DNA of 6,793 bases from Hyphomicrobiales bacterium. Lineage in GTDB: Bacteria > Pseudomonadota > Alphaproteobacteria > Rhizobiales > Aestuariivirgaceae. The stretch lies in contig JALSNA010000461.1 in the NCBI GenBank assembly GCA_026987255.1, positions 1 through 6,793 on the forward strand. The letters run 5' to 3'. Shown in pieces: positions 1-6,285 of this stretch. The notes beneath the pieces are model-generated. The model made no database searches, was not told the origin of the DNA, and saw nothing but the letters and a program-made list of their open reading frames with translations. Position numbers and translations under genes: made by a program. Position 1 is the stretch's first letter. The number at the start of each line of letters is the position of its first letter.

Positions 1-54
1 GCTATTGCGCCGCCCCGAGTGCAGCCCACTTCAGGCTGCACGCAGCAAAAACCT
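1..54. other. Left-edge stretch with no assignable gene
   Basis: No gene can be assigned here. All three forward frames are open from the left edge: frame 1 to a TAA at 124-126, frame 2 to a TGA at 92-94, and frame 3 to a TGA near 261. One of them could therefore carry the last codons of an upstream gene; in GTA-type clusters this would be the tape-measure protein. None of the three short peptides resembles a protein I know, so I do not call a partial CDS. The stretch includes the hairpin at 19-41. Confidence 0.5.
19..41. repeat. 8-bp inverted repeat (hairpin)
   Basis: GTGCAGCC at 19-26 is perfectly complementary to GGCTGCAC at 34-41, with a 7-nt loop at 27-33. It could be a terminator-like stem at the end of an upstream gene. 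However, no T-run follows it on either strand (the plus strand continues GCAGCAAAAA), so an intrinsic terminator is not supported. Confidence 0.6.
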
Positions 55-60
55 GGAGGC

Positions 61-85
61 ATTTTTTGCCCAGCGGGCAAAAAAT
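61..85. repeat. Perfect inverted repeat, copy 1
   Basis: The left arm ATTTTTTGCCC (61-71), loop AGC (72-74) and right arm GGGCAAAAAAT (75-85) pair without mismatch over 11 bp. The T-run lies on the 5' side and the A-run on the 3' side on both strands. This is the reverse of an intrinsic terminator, which needs a U-run after the stem. A protein-binding site, an RNA stem or a mobile-repeat end are possible roles. Confidence 0.9.
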
Positions 86-184
86 CTGCCGTGAGCGAAA
101 AACAATCAACTCCACCCCATCCGTAACCCATCAACCCCAGCCTCCAGCGAAGGGCCCGTCTGCTCCCCTGAAGCCAGCGGGCAA

Positions 185-215
185 GGCCGCGACCGCGGCC
201 CGGCGCTCCTGCGCC
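185..215. repeat. GC-rich double hairpin in repeat unit 1
   Basis: GGCCGCG (185-191) pairs with CGCGGCC (194-200) across two bases. Directly after it, GGCGC (202-206) pairs with GCGCC (211-215) around a TCCT loop. The same pair of stems recurs in unit 2 at 355-385. Such adjacent stems are typical of structured extragenic repeats. Confidence 0.7.
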
Positions 216-229
216 GCCCCCGCGGAGGC

Positions 230-254
230 ATTTTTTGCCCAGCGGGCAAAAAAT
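230..254. repeat. Perfect inverted repeat, copy 2
   Basis: Identical to the copy at 61-85, with arms at 230-240 and 244-254 and loop AGC at 241-243. It marks the start of the second tandem unit. As in the other copies, the next bases are CTGCCGTGAGCGA. Confidence 0.9.
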
Positions 255-354
255 CTGCCGTGAGCGATAAACATTCAACTCCACCCCATCCGTAACCCAT
301 CAACCCCAGCCTCCAGCGAAGGGCCCGTCTGCTCCCCCTCAAGCCAGCGGGCAA

Positions 355-385
355 GGCCGCGACCGCGGCCCGGCGCTCCTGCGCC
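355..385. repeat. GC-rich double hairpin in repeat unit 2
   Basis: Same sequence as the double stem in unit 1: GGCCGCG (355-361) with CGCGGCC (364-370), then GGCGC (372-376) with GCGCC (381-385). There is no change between the copies. Confidence 0.7.
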
Positions 386-399
386 GCCCCCGCGGAGGC

Positions 400-424
400 A
401 TTTTTTGCCCAGCGGGCAAAAAAT
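400..424. repeat. Perfect inverted repeat, copy 3, in the leader of the DUF2460 gene
   Basis: Identical to the two upstream copies, with arms at 400-410 and 414-424 and loop AGC at 411-413. Its right arm ends 18 nt before the ATG at 443. If transcribed from upstream, this stem would sit immediately 5' of the ribosome-binding region of the first tail gene in the window. That could affect initiation or mRNA processing; this role is inference only. Confidence 0.9.
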
Positions 425-442
425 CTGCCGTGAGCGAAAAAA

Positions 443-1081
443 ATGCCCAACTCATCCTCTTTCCACGACGTCCGTTTCCCGCTCGACATTTCCCGCCGCG
501 CCACCGGCGGGCCGCAGCGCAAGACCGAGATCGTCGTTCTCGGCTCCGGGCGCGAGCAGCGCAATGCCCGCTGGGCGGACAGCCGCCGCCGCTATGATAT
601 CGGCTATGGCGTCAAGGACATCGACGACATTCACCGCGTGGTGGCCTTTTTCGAGGCCCGCATGGGCCGTTTGCATGGCTTCCGCTTCCGCGACTGGACG
701 GACTGGAAATCCTGCCCGCCGCGCCAGAGCCCATCCGCGCTCGATCAGCCCATCGCCACCGCCGATGGCCAGCAGACCACCTTTCAGCTCGTCAAGACCT
801 ATGGCTCCGGCCCCGCCGCCTGGCTGCGCCAGATCACCAGGCCGGTGCACGATTCGGTGAAGCTGGCCATCGATGGCCAGCCCGTGACCAGCGGCTGGAG
901 CCTCGATGATGCAACCGGCAGCGTGACTTTCGATGTCCCGCCCGCCGCCGGTGGTCACATCACCGCCGGATACGAATTCGACGTGCCGGTGCGCTTCGAT
1001 ACCGACGAGTTGCGCATCTCCCTTGCGGCCTTCAATGCCGGAGCCATTCCCGACATTCCACTGGTGGAGATCAGGGCATGA
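443..1081 (+). CDS. DUF2460 phage/GTA distal tail protein (orfg12-like)
   Basis: This 212-residue protein belongs to the DUF2460 family (TIGR02217), the orfg12 product of the R. capsulatus GTA, which forms the distal end of the tail tube next to the baseplate hub. Family hallmarks are visible: FHDVRFPLDI at residues 7-16, TGGPQRKTEIVVLGSGREQR at 21-40, NARWADSRRRYDIGYGVK at 41-58, FEARMGRLHGFRFRDWTDWK at 70-89, and a C-terminal AGYEFDVPVRFDTD at 175-188. Length is typical for the family. The ATG at 443 is the only plausible start, because an in-frame TGA lies just upstream (431-433) with only GCG AAA AAA between. Only a weak GTGAG (430-434) could act as Shine-Dalgarno, which is unusual beside the strong sites of most following genes. 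The gene's stop overlaps the next start as ATGA. Directly upstream lies the tandem repeat rather than another tail gene. Family assignment is firm; the position in the particle is by homology. Confidence 0.96.
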   Translation: MPNSSSFHDVRFPLDISRRATGGPQRKTEIVVLGSGREQRNARWADSRRRYDIGYGVKDIDDIHRVVAFFEARMGRLHGFRFRDWTDWKSCPPRQSPSALDQPIATADGQQTTFQLVKTYGSGPAAWLRQITRPVHDSVKLAIDGQPVTSGWSLDDATGSVTFDVPPAAGGHITAGYEFDVPVRFDTDELRISLAAFNAGAIPDIPLVEIRA

Positions 1082-1974
1082 GAGAGCTGCCCCACGCCAT
1101 GCGCCAGCAGTTGCAAGATGGCGCCGCCACCCTGTGCCTGTGCTGGCGCATCACCCCGCGTGCCGCCCCGCCCTTGGGGTTCACCAATCATGATCGCGAC
1201 ATTGTCTTCGATGGCCTGACCTTCCGCGCCGCCAGCGGCTTTTCCGCCTCCGATGCCGAAAGCGCCCTGGGGCTGGCGGTGGACAACATGGACATCGCGG
1301 GCGCGCTTTCCTCCGCCGATCTGCGCGAGGAGGACCTGGCCGCCGGGGTCTATGATTCGGCCCGCGTCGATCTGTGGCTGGTGGACTGGCGCGATCCGCA
1401 ATTGCGCTATCTGCTGCGCCGTGGAACCCTGGGCCGCATCCGCCGCGGCAAGCTGCATTTCGAGGCCGAGATCCGCGGTCTGGCGGCGCAACTGGAACAG
1501 ACAAGAGGGCGCATCTTTGCCTATGGCTGCGATGCCGCCCTGGGCGATGCCCGCTGCAAGGTGGACCTCGATGAACCGGCCTGGAAGGGCGCGGGCGTGG
1601 TGGCGCGGGTGCGCGATGGCCGCGTTTTCACCGTCACCGGCCTGGAAGGTTTCGCCCCCGAGTGGTTCGTCCATGGCCGCCTGACATGGACCTCCGGCAT
1701 CAACGCCGGGCGGACGGCCACTGTCAAGGCCCATGAAACGCTCCCGGGCGGCGCACGCCTGAAACTGTGGCAGCCGCTGCCGGAACCTCCGGCCGTGGGC
1801 GATGCCTTCACCATCACCGCCGGATGCGATGGCCACTTCGCCACCTGCCGGGAGAAATTCGCCAATGCCGTGAACTATCGCGGCTTTCCCCACATGCCCG
1901 GCAACGATTTCATCATCCGCTATCCGAACAGGGACGACGCCAGCAATGATGGCTCCACACTCATCACGGATTGA
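1078..1974 (+). CDS. DUF2163 baseplate hub protein with four-cysteine motif (orfg13-like)
   Basis: This 298-residue protein belongs to the DUF2163/phage BR0599 family (TIGR02218), equivalent to orfg13 of the R. capsulatus GTA, the hub closing the tail tube. The N-terminal part has LCWRITPRA (21-29), a GFTNHDRDIVFDGLTFRAA segment (34-52) and DLWLVDWRDP (98-107). The C-terminal end has the conserved FANAVNYRGFPHMPGND (261-277). Four cysteines, C151, C160, C250 and C257, form a C-x8-C ... C-x6-C pattern. As I recall, phage lambda tail-tip protein gpL binds a [4Fe-4S] cluster through cysteines of the same pairwise spacing, so a cluster here is a reasonable inference. The start overlaps the preceding stop by four bases (ATGA) and has GGAG at 1066-1069, 8 nt upstream. 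The 3' end overlaps the peptidase gene by 29 bases. Length is normal and no frame damage is seen. Confidence 0.96.
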   Translation: MRELPHAMRQQLQDGAATLCLCWRITPRAAPPLGFTNHDRDIVFDGLTFRAASGFSASDAESALGLAVDNMDIAGALSSADLREEDLAAGVYDSARVDLWLVDWRDPQLRYLLRRGTLGRIRRGKLHFEAEIRGLAAQLEQTRGRIFAYGCDAALGDARCKVDLDEPAWKGAGVVARVRDGRVFTVTGLEGFAPEWFVHGRLTWTSGINAGRTATVKAHETLPGGARLKLWQPLPEPPAVGDAFTITAGCDGHFATCREKFANAVNYRGFPHMPGNDFIIRYPNRDDASNDGSTLITD

Positions 1975-2407
1975 CCGCGCGGCCATTGTGCGCGCCGCCC
2001 GCGGCTGGATCGGCACCCCTTATGTCCACCAGGCCTCATGCAAGGGCGCAGGCTGCGATTGCCTGGGGCTGATCCGTGGCGTGTGGCGCGAGCTGATCGG
2101 CGCCGAGCCGGAAAAGCCGCCCGCTTACACCCCCTGGTGGGCCGAGGACGAAGGCGAAGAGACCATGCTGGCCGCCGCCCGCAGGCATCTGACGCCCCTT
2201 GCCCGCCGCCAGCTTCGGCCCGGTGATGTGGTGCTCTTTCGCTATCGCCGCGGCCTGCCCGCCAAGCACGCCGCCATCGCCACGGGAGCATGCGCCATGA
2301 TCCATGCCCAGGAAGGGGCAGGGGTGGTCGAAGCGCCGCTTTCGCCCTGGTGGAACCGGCGCATCGCCGGGGTCTTCGCCTTTCCCGGCATCGAGGAGAA
2401 CGACTGA
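1946..2407 (+). CDS. NlpC/P60 family peptidase of the tail baseplate (orfg14-like)
   Basis: This 153-residue protein is a small NlpC/P60 cysteine peptidase of the phage/GTA type (TIGR02219). It is expected to cut peptide cross-links in host peptidoglycan during DNA delivery. The family core is present: GWIGTPYVHQ (20-29), then KGAGCDCLGLIRGVW (33-47), with C39 as the likely nucleophile. H108 in AKHAAIAT is the probable catalytic histidine and H120 in MIHAQEG the third polar residue. The end SPWWNRRIAGVFAFPG (133-148) is typical of this tail-associated subgroup. No signal peptide or membrane segment is visible, as expected for a virion component. Two ATGs in tandem (1946 and 1949) could both initiate. 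Only a weak AGGGA (1930-1934) lies upstream, so translation probably depends on ribosomes from the overlapping hub gene. The stop shares one base with the following ATG. Confidence 0.95.
   Translation: MMAPHSSRIDRAAIVRAARGWIGTPYVHQASCKGAGCDCLGLIRGVWRELIGAEPEKPPAYTPWWAEDEGEETMLAAARRHLTPLARRQLRPGDVVLFRYRRGLPAKHAAIATGACAMIHAQEGAGVVEAPLSPWWNRRIAGVFAFPGIEEND
2393..2398 (+). promoter_or_regulatory. Shine-Dalgarno site fixing the megatron start
   Basis: GAGGAG lies 8 nt before the ATG at 2407. The reading frame stays open upstream of this ATG to at least 2290, inside the peptidase gene. This strong site and the TGATG junction are what place the true start at 2407 rather than further upstream. Confidence 0.8.
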
Positions 2408-5400
2408 TGGCCACATTGCTGCTTTCCGCCGCCGGGGCCTTTGCCGGGGGGCTTCTGGGCCCCGCCGGAGCCATCGCCGGGCGCGCCCTGGGGGCCATTG
2501 CCGGCGGCCTGGCCGATGGCCTCTTGTTCGGCAAGACGCGCCACATCGAGGGCCCGCGCCTGAAGGATCTGACGGTCATGGCCTCCACCGAGGGCGCGCC
2601 CATCGCCCGCCTTTACGGCACCGCCCGCATATCCGGACAGGTCATCTGGGCCACCCGCCTTGAGGAGGAGAAGGTCACCGAAACCTCCGGCGGCAAGGGC
2701 GGCGGGCCAAAGGTCAAGACCACCACCTATCACTATTACGCCAATTTCGCCGTCGGCCTGTGCGAGGGCCCGGCCTCGGCCATCCTGCGCGTCTGGGCCG
2801 ATGGCAAGGAGCTGGACACCTCGCAGATCACCATGCGCTTTTATCCCGGCGATGAAAGCCAGCAGCCGGACTCCCTCATCGCGGCCAAGCAGGGGCCGGG
2901 CAATGCCCCGGCCTATCGCGGCCTGGCCTATGTGGTCTTCGAGCGCCTTTCCCTGGAGCGTTTCGGCAACCGCATCCCGCAACTGTCCTTCGAGATCATG
3001 CGCCCGGTGGATGAAACCCTGAGCGCCATCCGCGCGGTCAACATCATCCCCGGCTCCGGTGAGTTCTTTTGTGACCCCGATCCCGTCACCAGCCATGCCG
3101 GGGGAGGCGTGACCCGTTCCGAAAACGTCCATGCCCGCTCGCAGACCGCCGACTGGCCGGTTTCCATGGATCAGCTCGCCGCCGCCGCCCCCGCCATAAA
3201 GGCCGCCTCCCTGGTGGTGAGCTGGTTCGCCACCGATCTGCGCTGCGCCCATTGCGCCATCCGCCCCGGCGTGGAGGTCCATGCCAAGACCACCACCCCC
3301 CATGAATGGAAGGTGGCCGGGCAAAGGCGCGATCAGGCCCATGAGGTCTCCCGCCATGAAGGCCGCCCCGCCTATGGCGGCACGCCGTCGGACGGGTCCG
3401 TCATCCGCGCCCTCCGTGACATGCGCGCCCGCGGCATCAGGCCGGTGCTCTATCCCTTCATGCTCATGGACATCCCCGCCGGCAATGGCCTGCCCGATCC
3501 CTATGGCCGCCCCGCCCAGCCCGCCTATCCCTGGCGCGGCCGCATCACCTGCGATCCGGCCCCCGGCCAGGCGGCAAGCCCGGACAGGAGCGATGCCGTC
3601 AGCGCCCAGGTGCAGGCCTTCATGGGCTCCGCTGCCCCTGCCGATTTCGCCATTTCCGGCGATGAGGTGATCTATTCCGGCCCCGATGAATGGGGCTATC
3701 GCCGCTTCATCCTCCATTATGCCCATCTGGCCAAGATCGCCGGCCCCATGGAGGCCTTTCTCATCGGCTCCGAACTGCGCGGCCTGACCACCCTGCGCGA
3801 CGGCGCGGGAAACTATCCCTTCGTTGCCGCCCTGCGCCAGCTCGCCGCCCAGGTCAAGGCCATCCTGGGGCCGGATGTGAAGGTCTCCTACGCCGCCGAC
3901 TGGTCCGAATGGTTCGGCCATCACCCCGCCGACGGATCAGGAGATGTCATGTTTCATCTCGATCCGCTGTGGGCCGATGCAGCCGTGGATTTCATCGGCA
4001 TCGACAACTACATGCCGCTGGCCGACTGGCGCGAGGGACATGACCATGCCGATGCCGCCATCGCTCCTGGCATATACGATCTGGACTATCTGAAATCCAA
4101 CATCGCCGGGGGTGAATACCATGACTGGTATTATCGCGACCAGGCCGCCCGCGATGCCCAGGACCGCACCCCCATCACCGATGGCGCCCATGGCAAGCCC
4201 TGGGTCTTTCGCCCCAAGGACCTTGTGAGCTGGTGGGAGAACCACCATTACGACCGCCCCGGCGGGGTGGAAAAGACCACACCCACCTCCTGGCAGCCGC
4301 GCTCCAAGCCCTTCTGGTTCACCGAGCTGGGCTGCCCGGCGGTGGATTTCGGCGCCAATCAGCCCAATGTCTTCACCGATGCCAAGTCGTCCGAATCGGC
4401 TCTGCCATATTATTCTTCCGGCCGCCGCGACGACGCCATGCAGCGCCAGTTCCTCGCCGCCCATTTGCAATACTGGACACGGCAAGGCCCGCACAATCCC
4501 GTCTCGGATGTCTATGGCGGCCCCATGGTCGAGCCGTCCCGCATCTTTGCCTGGGCCTGGGATGCGCGGCCCTGGCCGGCCTTTCCCCTGCGCGCCGATG
4601 TCTGGGCCGATGCCGCCAACCATGAGATTGGCCACTGGCTCAATGGCCGCCTGGGCCAGGCTCCGCTGGAGTGCCTGGTGCGCGCCATTGCCGGGGATTT
4701 CGGCTTTCACGATCATCATGTGAAGGCCCTCGGCGCGCAAGCCACCGGCTACGTTCTGGACCGGCCCATGAGCGCCCGCGCCGCCCTTCAGCCCCTGGCG
4801 GATGTTTTCGCCTTCGATGCCGTCCAAAGCGCCGGAAGGATCGTCTTTGCCCCTCCGCCCGGCCGTCCCGTGGCGGAGTTTTCCGCCGGCCATCTGGCCG
4901 ATGACGGGCAAAACCCCCTTTACGAAATCACCCGCGCCACTGCGCTGGAGCTGGCGGCCGCCATGCGCCTGCATTACATGGACCAGGGGCGCGATCACCA
5001 GCCCGCCGTGGCCCGCCTGCGCGCCGCTGCCGCCGGTGATGGCCCCTTGCGCGATGTCTCCATCGCCTGCGCCATGCCCCAGTCCCTGGCCCGCGCCCGC
5101 GCCGGGGTCATGCTGGCGGCCCTGCGCGCCAATCGCGAGACCCTGAAGCTCATCCTGCCGCCCTCCGCCCTGGGGCTGGAGGCCGGGGATGTCATCCGCC
5201 TGGCCCCACAAGGCCGCCTGTGGCGCATCACCCGCCTGCATGGTTCCTTGCAAAGGCACGCCGAACTGCGCGCCCATGAACCATCCGTCTTCAGCCCCCA
5301 GAAGGCATCCGCCCGCGCCGGGTTCGCCGCCCTGCCGGCCGTCTTCGGCCCGCCCCTGCTGCGCATCCTCGATCTGCCCTTGCTCGGCGCCGAATCGAAA

Positions 5401-6285
5401 CCGCGCCAGCCGCTGGCCGCGGCCTTCGCCGCCCCCTGGCCGGGGGCTGTCTCCATCATGCGCCATGGCGGCTCCGGCTGGCAGCCGCTGGCCGAGGCCG
5501 CCCGCCCCGCCACCATGGGCGAGCTGCTCGATCCCTTGCCCGCCGGGCCCTTGTGGCGCATGGATCGCGCCCATGTCATCCGCGTGCGGTTGCATTCCGG
5601 CCTTTTGTCCTCGATCACCAATGAGGCCCTGCTGGAAGGGGGCAATGCCGCCGCCATCGGCAATGAACAGGATGGCTGGGAGATCATCCAGTTCGCCAAT
5701 GCCGAATTGCTCGCCCCCGGCCTCTGGCGATTGTCGGGCCTGTTGCGCGGCCAGCGCGGCACGGAGCCGGAAATGCCCGCCGCTCATCCCCCCGGCAGCG
5801 GTTTCGTCCTGCTCGATGCGGCCCTTGCCCCCTTGCCGATGCACCCCGGCGACCTGGATGTGCAGGTGCGCCTCAAGTCCGGTCCCGCCTCGCGCCCCCA
5901 TTCCGATCCCTCCTGGGCCGAAAGTTCCTTCACGCCGCGGTTCATCTCCTTGCGCCCCTTGTCCCCGGTGCATCTGAAGGCTGCCCGTCTGGATGATGGC
6001 TCCATCCGCTTCACCTGGATCCGCCGTGCCCGCACCGGCGGCGATCCCTGGGGGCGCACCGAGCCACCCCTGGGAGAAGAGACGGAAAGCTACCGGCTGT
6101 GGATCATGGATGGCCAGGACATCCGCCGCACCATCGAAACCTCCGCCCCCGAAGCCCTGTGGAGCGCCGCCCGCCAGCAAAGCGATTTTCCCTCCGGTCT
6201 GCCCGCGCCGCTCACCGTCCGCGTCGCCCAGGTGTCGGCCGCTTTCGGCCCCGGTCCCCATTGCGAGGAGCAAGTCCATGTCTGA
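2407..6285 (+). CDS. Baseplate megatron protein with GTA TIM-barrel domain (orfg15-like)
   Basis: This 1292-residue protein corresponds to orfg15 of the R. capsulatus GTA, the multidomain 'megatron' that builds the outer baseplate and tail tip. Residues 1-41 form a Gly/Ala-rich hydrophobic stretch (GAFAGGLLGPAGAIAGRALG), followed by the conserved IEGPRLKDL and YGTARISGQVIWATR (71-85). A glycoside-hydrolase-like TIM barrel spans roughly 265-660: RPVLYPFMLMD (345-355), IGSELRG (453-459), SYAADWSEW (494-502), FIGIDNYMPL (529-538) and FTELGCP (638-644). E456 and E640 are placed like an acid/base and nucleophile pair of clan-A glycosidases; that reading is inference. A Phage-tail_3-type region follows near 759-820. 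A C-terminal domain begins around 980 (PLLRILDLPLL) and includes SGLLRGQRGTE. An Ig/FN3-like segment (LRPLSPVHLKA onward) ends the protein. Length is typical and no break is seen. The start at 2407 matches the family N-terminus (MATLLL...) and has GAGGAG at 2393-2398. It overlaps the next gene by eight bases. Confidence 0.96.
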   Translation: MATLLLSAAGAFAGGLLGPAGAIAGRALGAIAGGLADGLLFGKTRHIEGPRLKDLTVMASTEGAPIARLYGTARISGQVIWATRLEEEKVTETSGGKGGGPKVKTTTYHYYANFAVGLCEGPASAILRVWADGKELDTSQITMRFYPGDESQQPDSLIAAKQGPGNAPAYRGLAYVVFERLSLERFGNRIPQLSFEIMRPVDETLSAIRAVNIIPGSGEFFCDPDPVTSHAGGGVTRSENVHARSQTADWPVSMDQLAAAAPAIKAASLVVSWFATDLRCAHCAIRPGVEVHAKTTTPHEWKVAGQRRDQAHEVSRHEGRPAYGGTPSDGSVIRALRDMRARGIRPVLYPFMLMDIPAGNGLPDPYGRPAQPAYPWRGRITCDPAPGQAASPDRSDAVSAQVQAFMGSAAPADFAISGDEVIYSGPDEWGYRRFILHYAHLAKIAGPMEAFLIGSELRGLTTLRDGAGNYPFVAALRQLAAQVKAILGPDVKVSYAADWSEWFGHHPADGSGDVMFHLDPLWADAAVDFIGIDNYMPLADWREGHDHADAAIAPGIYDLDYLKSNIAGGEYHDWYYRDQAARDAQDRTPITDGAHGKPWVFRPKDLVSWWENHHYDRPGGVEKTTPTSWQPRSKPFWFTELGCPAVDFGANQPNVFTDAKSSESALPYYSSGRRDDAMQRQFLAAHLQYWTRQGPHNPVSDVYGGPMVEPSRIFAWAWDARPWPAFPLRADVWADAANHEIGHWLNGRLGQAPLECLVRAIAGDFGFHDHHVKALGAQATGYVLDRPMSARAALQPLADVFAFDAVQSAGRIVFAPPPGRPVAEFSAGHLADDGQNPLYEITRATALELAAAMRLHYMDQGRDHQPAVARLRAAAAGDGPLRDVSIACAMPQSLARARAGVMLAALRANRETLKLILPPSALGLEAGDVIRLAPQGRLWRITRLHGSLQRHAELRAHEPSVFSPQKASARAGFAALPAVFGPPLLRILDLPLLGAESKPRQPLAAAFAAPWPGAVSIMRHGGSGWQPLAEAARPATMGELLDPLPAGPLWRMDRAHVIRVRLHSGLLSSITNEALLEGGNAAAIGNEQDGWEIIQFANAELLAPGLWRLSGLLRGQRGTEPEMPAAHPPGSGFVLLDAALAPLPMHPGDLDVQVRLKSGPASRPHSDPSWAESSFTPRFISLRPLSPVHLKAARLDDGSIRFTWIRRARTGGDPWGRTEPPLGEETESYRLWIMDGQDIRRTIETSAPEALWSAARQQSDFPSGLPAPLTVRVAQVSAAFGPGPHCEEQVHV

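Larger units (their letters stand above)
55..436. repeat. Tandem repeat, two full ~170-bp units plus a partial third
   Basis: The unit beginning at 61 recurs at 230 and 400, giving periods of 169 and 170 bp. The flanking GGAGGCA (55-61, 224-230, 394-400) is also shared. The third copy stops after about 37 bp, at GTGAGCGA just before the start codon at 443. Units 1 and 2 differ at only three substitutions (including 99/268 A to T and 105/274 A to T) and one C insertion in unit 2, near its TGCTCCCC run. Unit lengths are not multiples of three and an indel is tolerated, so the array is very probably non-coding. Each unit holds, in order, a perfect hairpin with 11-bp arms, an AT-richer linker, a CCCATCC/CCCATCA segment, and a GC-rich block with two small hairpins (GGCCGCG/CGCGGCC and GGCGC/GCGCC). 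The block also contains CAGCGGGCAA (175-184 in unit 1), which echoes the centre of the large hairpin. It resembles REP- or BIME-like intergenic repeats in style, but I cannot name a family. Confidence 0.95.

Noticed and set aside
66..263. Small plus-strand open frame across repeat unit 1
   Set aside because: It starts on a TTG inside the hairpin and runs through the tandem repeat. Unit lengths are not multiples of three and the units differ by an indel, so coding selection is unlikely.
61..424. Intrinsic terminators at the three hairpins
   Set aside because: The T-run precedes the GC stem and the A-run follows it on both strands, so no U-tract follows the stem.
55..436. CRISPR array
   Set aside because: There are only three copies with ~170-bp periods, and the sequence between the hairpins is itself repeated rather than being unique spacers.
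106..564. Minus-strand open frame through the repeats and into the DUF2460 gene
   Set aside because: It reads the repeat units in two different frames and then the antisense of a firm gene. No recognisable protein results.
955..2016. Open frame on the minus strand (353 codons)
   Set aside because: It is antisense to the DUF2460 and hub genes, whose plus-strand products carry clear family motifs. The opposite product does not.
2290..2406. Upstream extension of the megatron reading frame
   Set aside because: The extra 39 codons overlap the catalytic half of the peptidase gene. The family N-terminus and a good Shine-Dalgarno both place the start at 2407.
2242..3924. Long open frame on the minus strand (560 codons)
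   Set aside because: It is an antisense shadow of the peptidase and megatron genes, low in complexity and rich in Gly/Ala, with no domain signature.
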